The position numbers and the translations under genes were made by a program. A model generated the notes under the pieces. The model had not been told where the DNA came from. It did not search any database and saw nothing but the letters and a program-made list of their open reading frames with translations. From assembly GCA_023128855.1 (NCBI GenBank), contig JAGMDE010000055.1, positions 1 through 13,801 of the forward strand: a stretch of DNA of 13,801 bases, written 5' to 3'. Below are positions 1-5,570 of the stretch, piece after piece. The first letter of the stretch is position 1; every line of letters starts with the position of its first letter. The stretch comes from Thermoplasmatales archaeon. GTDB taxonomy: Archaea > Thermoplasmatota > E2 > DHVEG-1.

Positions 1-99
1 GCTGAAGCATTAGCGCTTGAAAATATTAATGTTATTATTATGCTTAGCAGTAAAATTATTTTTCTCTGTTTTTTTATCATGGATAAAGGTTATATTTGA
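1..99 (+). CDS. Possible C-terminal end of a plus-strand protein with ACT-like ending (5' truncated)
   Basis: Frame 1 is open from the window edge to a TGA at 97-99 and would encode 32 residues. The pattern of a short helix, then ENINV, then a hydrophobic strand (KIIFLCFFIM) resembles the last part of an ACT domain, as in aspartokinase C-termini. The segment then stops sooner than a normal ACT domain would. The gene would converge on purL, 31 bp away. The fragment is too short to name; it could be a chance open frame or a decayed end. Identity is a guess from local pattern only. Confidence 0.33.
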   Translation, partial: AEALALENINVIIMLSSKIIFLCFFIMDKGYI

Positions 100-130
100 T
101 ATAATAAATAAACTTAACGGCTGTTAATTA

Positions 131-2485
131 TTAGCCCATAATATTCCAAATAGCATTTTTCCAAATATCTCTAATTTCTTTTACTTTGATATTAACTATT
201 GTTTTCCCATTATCTACAATAATTAGTTTATCACCTGTTGTTTGTCCGATTTTAACATATGGTGTATTGCTCTTTTTCAAGGTTTTTTCAAAATCGTTTT
301 GTTTTTCTTTTTTAACTTCTGTAATCCACCGGGTATTAGATTCAGAAAAGAGTTTGAAATCAGATCGCAAATTTTTACCAACTTTAGATAAATCTAAACT
401 TGCACCAAGATCCCCCCCGATAGCCATTTCTGATAAACAGACTCCAATTCCTCCTTCACTTATATCATGACAAGAAGCAATCGTTTCTTTCTCAATTGCA
501 GATAGAATTCCTTTCATACAATTATTAAGAGTTTTAATGTCACTTTTTGGAACTGTTCCATCATCATTTTTCATAATGTTGTAATACTCTGATCCACCCA
601 TCTCTCTCTCCGTTTCTCTACCAATAAGATAAACAGAGTTTCCTTCTGATTTAAAATCAGATGTTACACATTTTCTAATATCTTGAACAATTCCAATGCC
701 CATGATCTCAGGAGTTGGTGGAACAGATGTTTTAACTGATTCATTATAAAAACTAACATTTCCAGACATAAATGGAAGCTTTAATGCTCTTGCAGCATCA
801 CCAAGACCTCTGCATGCCTCATAGAACTCTCCCATTTTCTCAGGTTTTTCAGGATTCCCAAAGTTAAGACAATCACAAACTGAATCAGGAACCGCTCCAA
901 CAGCTACAAGATTTCTACAGGTTTCATCAATTGCAGAAAAAGCCCCCCAATAAGGATCTCTTTCCATAAAACGTGGATTAATATTAGCAGTAACTGCAAG
1001 ACCTCTAAATGATTCTTCCAAAGGCTTGAGAACAGTTGAATCTCCATGACTTTCAAAATTAAGTTTACCCTGCAAAGGTTTGATCACAGTGTTTCCTCTG
1101 ACTTCATGATCATACTGGCGAATTACCCATTCCTTTGATGCAATATTAGGTAAACTTAGTAGTTTTTTTAATGATTTATTCAAATCTGGAATTTTGAAAT
1201 CTTTTTCTTTATTCTTTTTTGTTTTTTGAACTGCATATGGCCTTTGGCAGGTATCATAAACTGGTCCTCCAGTAAAAAAGTCCATATCAAGTTCAAGGAT
1301 TTTTTCACCTTTACAAAAAACACGGGTTATTTTTTCATTGATAACTTTTCCAACAACAACCGCGGCTACATCCCATTGTTTGCAAATATGTAGAACTTTG
1401 TCAACATTTTTAGGTGCAACTAGAAGCATCATACGCTCTTGACTCTCAGATACCCAAATCTCCCATGGGCATAGTCCTTCCTCTTTGAGGGGGACATCAT
1501 CTAAGTGTATTTCTGCCCCAAAACCAGCATCATATGCAAGTTCTCCACACACACAGGATAGTCCACCACCGCCAAAGTCCTTCAAACCTTCAAGCAAACC
1601 TTTACGGTTGCATTCCAATGTAACATGAATAACAGGTTCCTTAGTAATTGGATCACCAACTTGAACAGCAGAACGACTGCTATCCTCACTGTCATCAGTA
1701 AGTTCAGCACTAGCAAATGTCACTCCATGGATTCCATCACGACCAGTTTTTCCACCGACATAAACATAAACATTACCAGGTGCTTTTGCACGACTATGAA
1801 TCATTTCCTCTTTTTTCATCATGCCGATGCAACCAACATTTACCAAACAATTTCCTGTGTAGCCTTTATGAAAATAAACCTGCCCTGAAAGTGTTGGGAT
1901 ACCTATACGATTACCATAATCACGAATACCATCAACAACGCCTTTGAACAAAAACCTGGGGTGTTTTGTACCCTTTGGGACATCTTTTTGAGGTAAATCA
2001 AGTGGGCCAAAAAACAAAGGATCAATATAAGCTATAGGCTGGGCGCCCATGCAAAAAATATCTCGAACAATGCCACCAACACCAGTAGCAGCGCCACCAT
2101 AAGGTTCTACTGCAGATGGATGATTATGTGATTCAAGGGCTGCACAATAATAATGATTCTTATCAAACTCAACTACACCAGCATCTTCACGAGCAATAAT
2201 CTTATCTTCCTCAATTCCAAAAACATACTTTTGTAACGGAACCTTTGAGGATTTATAACAACAATGTTCAGACCACGCTTGCCCGAGAGCCTCAAGCTCA
2301 ATATCATTAGGATCCCGATTTTTACCCTTAAAATATTCCTTAATACGTTTCATCTCAGGTAATGCAAGAGCAATTCCCATCTGATCACTAATGGCAACTA
2401 ACTCTTTATCAGAAGCAGAAAAAAGATCAATTTCATAACAATCGAAATCAACATTTTTCTTCTTAAATAACCTGTCGATATCCAC
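131..2485 (-). CDS. purL: Phosphoribosylformylglycinamidine synthase subunit PurL
   Basis: This is the ATP-dependent amidotransferase subunit that turns FGAR into FGAM in cytoplasmic purine synthesis, working with PurS and the glutaminase PurQ. At 784 aa it is the small archaeal/Gram-positive type, somewhat longer than usual. Family motifs are clear: the WSEHCCYKSS segment with His74, the substrate loop ESHNHPSAVEPYGG near residues 118-131, and GVGGIVRD near 135-142, followed by the second half of the duplicated PurM-like fold (SGNVSFYNE, SCHDISEGG). The start codon is GTG at 2485. A GGGGAG Shine-Dalgarno lies five bases upstream and supports it. The gene is 17 bp downstream of purS, so the two are almost certainly co-transcribed. 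purQ is not in the window. Confidence 0.97.
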   Translation of the reverse strand: MDIDRLFKKKNVDFDCYEIDLFSASDKELVAISDQMGIALALPEMKRIKEYFKGKNRDPNDIELEALGQAWSEHCCYKSSKVPLQKYVFGIEEDKIIAREDAGVVEFDKNHYYCAALESHNHPSAVEPYGGAATGVGGIVRDIFCMGAQPIAYIDPLFFGPLDLPQKDVPKGTKHPRFLFKGVVDGIRDYGNRIGIPTLSGQVYFHKGYTGNCLVNVGCIGMMKKEEMIHSRAKAPGNVYVYVGGKTGRDGIHGVTFASAELTDDSEDSSRSAVQVGDPITKEPVIHVTLECNRKGLLEGLKDFGGGGLSCVCGELAYDAGFGAEIHLDDVPLKEEGLCPWEIWVSESQERMMLLVAPKNVDKVLHICKQWDVAAVVVGKVINEKITRVFCKGEKILELDMDFFTGGPVYDTCQRPYAVQKTKKNKEKDFKIPDLNKSLKKLLSLPNIASKEWVIRQYDHEVRGNTVIKPLQGKLNFESHGDSTVLKPLEESFRGLAVTANINPRFMERDPYWGAFSAIDETCRNLVAVGAVPDSVCDCLNFGNPEKPEKMGEFYEACRGLGDAARALKLPFMSGNVSFYNESVKTSVPPTPEIMGIGIVQDIRKCVTSDFKSEGNSVYLIGRETEREMGGSEYYNIMKNDDGTVPKSDIKTLNNCMKGILSAIEKETIASCHDISEGGIGVCLSEMAIGGDLGASLDLSKVGKNLRSDFKLFSESNTRWITEVKKEKQNDFEKTLKKSNTPYVKIGQTTGDKLIIVDNGKTIVNIKVKEIRDIWKNAIWNIMG

Positions 2486-2490
2486 TACTA

Positions 2491-2496
2491 CTCCCC
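2491..2496 (-). promoter_or_regulatory. Shine-Dalgarno of purL
   Basis: GGGGAG on the minus strand, five bases before the GTG start of purL. It matters because purL has a non-ATG start and is the second gene of its operon, whereas purS seems leaderless. Confidence 0.7.
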
Positions 2497-2502
2497 AAAT
2501 AA

Positions 2503-2751
2503 CTATTTTTTGATAATTTCAATTTCATATGTATGAATAACTGGATTAGTAAGCAAACGTTGACACATCTGTTCAACGCTCTTTTTGACCTCATCTTTAT
2601 TTTTATCGTCGATTAGAAGATCAACAGTTCTTATCATCTTTGCCTCTTTAACGTTATTAAAACCCAATAATTTCAAAGCCCTAAGAGTGTTAGCTCCCTC
2701 AGGATCAGAAACACCCTTTTTAAGACCAATTGTAACTTTTACTTCAAACAT
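2503..2751 (-). CDS. purS: Phosphoribosylformylglycinamidine synthase subunit PurS
   Basis: PurS is the small structural subunit that bridges PurL and PurQ in the FGAM synthase complex. The 82-aa length is normal for the family. The N-terminal strand FEVKVTIGLKKGVSDPEG and the following TLRALKLLGFNNVKEAKMIRTVDL are typical of PurS, which folds as a small alpha/beta dimer. The ATG at 2751 lies about 28 bp from the centre of a TATA box, which fits a leaderless message. purL follows directly, so the pair forms a purSL operon. There are no signs of truncation. Confidence 0.95.
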   Translation of the reverse strand: MFEVKVTIGLKKGVSDPEGANTLRALKLLGFNNVKEAKMIRTVDLLIDDKNKDEVKKSVEQMCQRLLTNPVIHTYEIEIIKK

Positions 2752-2773
2752 ATAATCGCAGGCGAAAATAAGG

Positions 2774-2783
2774 GAATATATAG
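2774..2783 (-). promoter_or_regulatory. TATA box of the purS-purL operon
   Basis: The minus strand reads CTATATATTC here. Its centre is about 28 bp from the purS ATG, so transcription should start within a few bases of the start codon. Assigned from sequence and spacing only. Confidence 0.6.
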
Positions 2784-2805
2784 ATAAGGTTATCGTTTCC
2801 GAAAA

Positions 2806-3348
2806 TCAGATTTTATTAAATAAATCTTTAATTTTTTGTTTAAACTCTTCAACAGGGCCTTCATTAGAAATTATGACATCTGCAGATGCAATAACATTTC
2901 CGAGACCCCAAGAAAGTTCACGTTTATCTCTTTCTTTAATTAATTTAATATCTTGGCTATCGTCTTCTCTGCCTCGATTCATTGCTCTTTTATACCGGGT
3001 TTCATCAGTTACATCAACAGCTATTAAAATGAATTTTTCACCAAGTTCTTTTTCAAATGTTTCAATTTCTTCGATATTCCTAACACCGTCGATTACAAGT
3101 ATTTTAGTATCTTTCGTAGATTTAATTTTATCTAGAGTTCTCTTAGCCCAGATGTCCATGCCATGTTCTTTTCTCATATTATTGGCAATAGTTCCAACAT
3201 TTTTATCTGAGAGCTCAAGTCCTCTGTTTTTTGTTTCCTCCCAGATCATATCCCCCATACGAATTACAGGAATATTCATATCTTTGGCAATTTTAACTGC
3301 TTCACTTTTTCCAGAAAAAGGCATACCTGCAAAAGCAATAACTTTCAT
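2806..3348 (-). CDS. UPF0200-type P-loop nucleotide kinase-like protein
   Basis: This 180-aa cytoplasmic protein belongs to the archaeal UPF0200 group, related to dephospho-CoA and nucleoside monophosphate kinases. It opens with MKVIAFAGMPFSGKSEA, a P-loop of the GxxxxGKS type, followed by VIRMGDMIWEE and a Walker-B-like ILVIDGVRN. A lid-type stretch RAMNRGREDD follows, then ADVIISNEG near the end. The frame is open up to an ATG at 3414. I prefer the ATG at 3348 because it starts directly at the first strand of the fold and lies about 24 bp from a good TATA box; the upstream start would place that box inside the gene. The real substrate of this family is not settled to my knowledge. Confidence 0.88.
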   Translation of the reverse strand: MKVIAFAGMPFSGKSEAVKIAKDMNIPVIRMGDMIWEETKNRGLELSDKNVGTIANNMRKEHGMDIWAKRTLDKIKSTKDTKILVIDGVRNIEEIETFEKELGEKFILIAVDVTDETRYKRAMNRGREDDSQDIKLIKERDKRELSWGLGNVIASADVIISNEGPVEEFKQKIKDLFNKI

Positions 3349-3366
3349 AATTACACTGGAATTTGC

Positions 3367-3376
3367 TTTATATTTA
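3367..3376 (-). promoter_or_regulatory. TATA box of the UPF0200 gene
   Basis: The minus strand reads TAAATATAAA, centred about 24 bp before the ATG at 3348. The whole promoter fits in the 34-bp gap after the stop codon of the upstream gene and implies a leaderless transcript. Confidence 0.6.
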
Positions 3377-3382
3377 AAAAGT

Positions 3383-4056
3383 TTAAGATTTTGATTTCTT
3401 GATGAGCTTATCAAGAGTGTTATAAGTCCTCATCATATCTTCTCCTGAAATTAGGAGGTTAAATTCCTGAGAAGTAATCCATAAACTGAAAATATTAATG
3501 TTTTCCCATGTAAGAAACCGGGTAACATAATAGATAACTCCCGGGTCAAAAAGAAAATCTTTTGAAAATGTTAAAGAAATTACAACAAGGTCTTCAACTA
3601 CTCTTATTATTTTCTCGTCAGAAAGTTCTTCAATTATCATTTCTTTTTCTCTTTGGTTTGTAATAATCCCAATCTCATAATTTGCATGTACAATATGAAA
3701 AATTAATCCATGGCGTAAATCCATCTTGTTATAAATTTCTTGGATTTTATTTAGTGTTTTAGATGATTCTTCAACTATGATATAGCACATATCTGTTTTC
3801 AATAATGTCTCTCTAAAAAAACCAATGGAGAATTGACTCTTTTTCCTCTCTGTTTTTTCAATATGTCTTCTTATAGCCATCACAATGGAGGATTTCTTCA
3901 CTTTATTACCAATTGATTTTTCAATTTCAGGTTTAAGATAATCAGCAAGTTTGTTATAGGAAACAATTCCATGGCTTATAGCCTCCTGTAAAAAGAAATT
4001 TTGACTTAGGATATCTTGTACGGCTTTTGTTATAGTTGCCAGATAAATTCCCCCAT
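3383..4056 (-). CDS. ACT-domain protein, predicted amino-acid metabolism regulator; N-terminus broken or non-canonical start
   Basis: The C-terminal part reads like a classic ACT domain: ISLTFSKDFLFDPGVIYYVT, then LTWENINIFSLWIT and EFNLLISGEDMM. A helical segment precedes it, with VSYNKLADYL and SSIVMAIRRHIEK, as in archaeal ACT proteins of the COG2150 type. The first start codon in frame is GTG at 3901 (172 aa), but this cuts off about 50 in-frame residues that clearly belong to the helical domain. The frame stays open back to a TAG at 4058-4060 with no ATG, GTG or TTG. An ATG at 4056 is one base out of frame and is followed by a run of five G; six G would give an intact protein of about 224 aa. 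Either the sequence has a one-base error or mutation, or the start is unusual (a CTG lies at 4042). Function is inferred from the ACT fold only. Confidence 0.72.
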
Positions 4057-4129
4057 GCTAATGTTTGTACTAATCATCTTCTGTACTATTAATAGCTTTT
4101 GATTTGATATAAGATACTGTGAGAAGTTA

Positions 4130-4256
4130 TGCAGGGGGAGCGATTTGAACGCTCGAAGACCTACGTCACAGGGTATCTCAATGCAAGAAAACATGAGCGA
4201 CATACTTTTTCATGCATGCCTAAGCCCTGCCCCTTTGACCGCTCGGGTACCCCTGC
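4130..4256 (-). tRNA. tRNA-Leu (anticodon UAG), with intron
   Basis: The full cloverleaf can be drawn. The acceptor GCAGGGG (4256-4250) pairs with CCCCTGC (4137-4131), with discriminator A at 4130 and no encoded CCA. The anticodon stem is CAGGG/CCCTG, the loop is C-T-TAG-G-[intron]-A, the long variable arm is GAC-GTAG-GTC, and the T arm is GAGCG-TTCAAAT-CGCTC. A long variable arm with discriminator A marks a leucine tRNA, and the anticodon UAG reads CUN codons. Mature length is 83 nt after removal of the 44-nt intron at 37/38. Confidence 0.95.
4175..4218 (-). other. Canonical tRNA-Leu intron (37/38) with bulge-helix-bulge
   Basis: The splice motif is complete: outer helix CAGGG/CCCTG, central 4-bp helix CTTA/TGAG (one G-U pair), bulges GG|C and AT|A, inner helix ATGCA/TGCAT. 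Cutting after the second base of each bulge leaves a seven-base anticodon loop, as the archaeal splicing endonuclease requires. The intron has 44 nt and no reading frame. Confidence 0.92.
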
Positions 4257-4270
4257 ATATGGGACCCACT

Positions 4271-4281
4271 AATATATATGC
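4271..4281 (-). promoter_or_regulatory. Probable TATA box of tRNA-Leu
   Basis: The minus strand reads GCATATATATT, centred about 20 bp before the tRNA 5' end. The spacing is slightly short for an archaeal TATA box, but no better element is nearby. Confidence 0.45.
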
Positions 4282-4314
4282 TACTGAAAAATGTTTTTGA
4301 TAAACCCCTTGTTT

Positions 4315-4530
4315 TTATTTATTTCCTGAAAGAAGTTTTTTTTCTCCATATTTTGCATAACAATCGGAGCAAAATTGACGTGCAATTAATGAATGAAGGT
4401 ATTCTTTAACTCCCTCTTCATGATGAAATGCATCTCCTATAGGGATTTCGTTGTTACAGTTTGTACAAACTTTTGGAAATTTCGCTACTTTTTTTATAAG
4501 ACATGTTTCAATTTCCATTTTTACCCCCAT
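4315..4530 (-). CDS. Small zinc-binding protein, unknown function
   Basis: This 71-aa protein has two CxxC pairs, C22-C25 (CTNC) and C54-C57 (CSDC), that together would hold one zinc ion in a ribbon or treble-clef fold. Between them lies a charged HHEEG stretch and an LHSLIARQF segment. No membrane segment is seen. I do not recognise a named family, though small archaeal proteins with the same plan exist. Two starts compete: ATG at 4530 and ATG at 4518. The second is preceded by GGGGGT, a possible Shine-Dalgarno that lies inside the first four codons of the longer form. The gene stands alone between the two tRNA genes, so neighbours give no hint of its role. Confidence 0.72.
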   Translation of the reverse strand: MGVKMEIETCLIKKVAKFPKVCTNCNNEIPIGDAFHHEEGVKEYLHSLIARQFCSDCYAKYGEKKLLSGNK

Positions 4531-4587
4531 AAATCAATTTGTTATTATCTTAATAATCTTTTCCTATAGCTCAAAATAAGTATTAGA

Positions 4588-4598
4588 TTTAAGTATAA
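4588..4598 (+). promoter_or_regulatory. Candidate TATA box of the initiator tRNA (leader-including)
   Basis: TTTAAGTATAA here would start transcription near 4618-4622 and give a leader of about 35 nt that contains the pairing bases needed by the tRNA intron. A second TATA-like stretch at 4626-4632 (TATATAT) would instead start transcription near the mature 5' end and leave the splice motif incomplete. The choice is inference. Confidence 0.4.
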
Positions 4599-4653
4599 GA
4601 AACAGTATTCCCAAAAGATTGCTCGTATATATGCGGGGACGGCTATCCATCAT

Positions 4654-4760
4654 AGCGAGCATGTATCCAACTTTGGATAATGCCTATAAGGGTGGGGTAG
4701 CCAGGAAATCCCGACGGGCCCATAACCCGTAGATCAGTGGTTCAAATCCACTCCCCGCTA
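4654..4760 (+). tRNA. Initiator tRNA-Met (CAU) with acceptor-stem intron
   Basis: The 3' exon (4690-4760) is almost a textbook archaeal initiator tRNA: D arm GGG-TAGCCAGGAAAT-CCC, anticodon stem ACGGG/CCCGT with the three G-C pairs typical of initiators, anticodon CAT at 4721-4723, T arm AGTGG-TTCAAAT-CCACT, acceptor strand CCCCGCT and discriminator A at 4760. The 5' strand of the acceptor is not contiguous. AGCG at 4654-4657 plus GGG at 4690-4692 gives AGCGGGG, a perfect match that includes the A1-U72 pair of archaeal initiators. The intervening 32 nt form an intron. Mature length is 75 nt. Position 33 is C (4720) where nearly all tRNAs have U. No CCA is encoded; T5 follows at 4766-4770. Confidence 0.9.
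4658..4689 (+). other. Non-canonical tRNA intron between nucleotides 4 and 5 of tRNA-iMet
   Basis: A complete bulge-helix-bulge surrounds it: outer helix CCATC (4647-4651) with GGTGG (4691-4695), central helix ATAG (4652-4655) with CTAT (4684-4687), bulges CG|A (4656-4658) and AA|G (4688-4690), inner helix GCAT (4659-4662) with ATGC (4680-4683). The inner helix continues into TATCCA-ACTT-TGGATA. Cutting after the second base of each bulge joins AGCG to GGG exactly. The 5' strand of the outer helix lies in the leader, outside the tRNA. Confidence 0.85.
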
Positions 4761-4793
4761 TTCCATTTTTAGATAAATAAAAGGGTTAAAAGA

Positions 4794-5516
4794 ATGGTTC
4801 AAAATGTGGTTAGGGGAATTAAATATAGGAACTTACCATTTCGACTAATGGTTATTTTATTAATCCTTGTCCCAATAATTTTTTATAAAGATTTCTATCA
4901 ACATATTTACTCTCATTTTACTGGAACAATTCTAACTTCTGTGATAACTCATCAGTGGCATATTGTTTTGATTAATATTTTAATATTCATATCGTTCTTG
5001 ATACCATTATCATTTAGAAGGAAAATAGATTGGAAAGAATACGGACTTGTTACAGCGTTTTTTGTTTCTCTATTTGTAGAAATGTATGGTATTCCTTTGA
5101 CTATTTTATTTGCTTCAAAATCAATTGATGACCCTGTTGTTGGATTAGCGGATATTGTATATGAATTTGAATTCTTAGGTGTAAATATTGCAATGGATGT
5201 GGCAATGTTGTATGCAAGTATTTTAATTGTTATTGGAACAATTTTTATTATTGCAGGCTGGTACACTCTATATAAGAATATCAAAAAAGTGGAGTTAGTT
5301 ACAACAGGTTTATACGCATACTCAAGGCATCCACAATATTTTGGATTTATTCTCATTATCATTGGTTGGCTTGTTGGCTGGCCGACTATTTTAACAATAA
5401 TATTTGCGTTAATTTTAATCTACAAATATGTAAAAGTTTGCAAGGTAGAAGAAAAAGAGTTAGCGCATATCAAAGAATATCAAAATTACAAAAATAATGT
5501 CCCTTTCCTCATATAA
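4794..5516 (+). CDS. Isoprenylcysteine/phospholipid methyltransferase-like membrane protein
   Basis: This 240-aa integral membrane protein belongs to the ICMT/PEMT superfamily of SAM-dependent methyltransferases. About five hydrophobic segments are seen, near residues 18-31, 56-73, 84-107, 134-159 and 183-213. The family signature is in the C-terminal half: GLYAYSRHPQYFGF (171-184, RHP at 178-180), then a hydrophobic hairpin with GWPT, then VEEKEL (218-223) and the closing EYQNYKNNVPFLI. The RHP and EE residues form the SAM and catalytic site in relatives. The substrate cannot be read from sequence; prenylated cysteine, a lipid head group or another small molecule are all possible in archaea. 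The gene begins 33 bp after tRNA-iMet, has no strong TATA box and only a weak GGGT ahead of it. Confidence 0.82.
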   Translation: MVQNVVRGIKYRNLPFRLMVILLILVPIIFYKDFYQHIYSHFTGTILTSVITHQWHIVLINILIFISFLIPLSFRRKIDWKEYGLVTAFFVSLFVEMYGIPLTILFASKSIDDPVVGLADIVYEFEFLGVNIAMDVAMLYASILIVIGTIFIIAGWYTLYKNIKKVELVTTGLYAYSRHPQYFGFILIIIGWLVGWPTILTIIFALILIYKYVKVCKVEEKELAHIKEYQNYKNNVPFLI

Positions 5517-5523
5517 TAAGTAG

Positions 5524-5535
5524 AAAAATATAAGT
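5524..5535 (+). promoter_or_regulatory. Candidate TATA box of the 416-aa membrane protein gene
   Basis: AAAAATATAAGT lies about 41 bp before the ATG at 5571, so the message would have a leader of roughly 15 nt that carries the Shine-Dalgarno. Confidence 0.4.
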
Positions 5536-5559
5536 TCTAATACATTATTCTTGCATTAC

Positions 5560-5565
5560 GGAGAG
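5560..5565 (+). promoter_or_regulatory. Shine-Dalgarno of the 416-aa membrane protein gene
   Basis: GGAGAG lies five bases before the ATG at 5571. It fixes the start codon and shows that this genome mixes leaderless and Shine-Dalgarno genes. Confidence 0.65.
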
Positions 5566-5570
5566 ACAGG

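Noticed and set aside
59..75. T-rich stretch as terminator of the plus-strand gene at the left edge
   Set aside because: It lies inside the open frame before the stop codon, so it cannot be assigned as a terminator without knowing whether that frame is real.
2873..3394. 173-codon plus-strand frame opposite the UPF0200 gene
   Set aside because: The minus-strand frame holds a clear P-loop protein with its own promoter. The plus-strand translation is a low-complexity Ser/Leu/Ile shadow.
3349..3414. Longer start of the UPF0200 protein at 3414
   Set aside because: The extra 22 residues are lysine and serine rich, overlap the TATA box and the end of the previous gene, and precede the first strand of the known fold.
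4061..4129. C/D box small RNA in the gap before tRNA-Leu
   Set aside because: A GATGAT stretch on the minus strand resembles part of a C box, but no D box (CUGA) or inner boxes are found at suitable distance.
4632..4638. TGCGGGG as the real 5' acceptor strand of tRNA-Met, with an intron ending near 4692
   Set aside because: It pairs with CCCCGC but gives a T1-T72 mismatch, and no bulge-helix-bulge can be drawn for any of the possible junctions within the G runs. The AGCG (4654) solution gives both a perfect stem and a perfect splice motif.
4642..4683. Two hairpins (GCTAT/ATAGC and GCAT-TATCCA/TGGATA-ATGC) as a small RNA or terminator
   Set aside because: The second is the intron's own inner stem, and the first competes with the central splice helix. 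There is no T-run after them, so a separate RNA gene or terminator is not supported.
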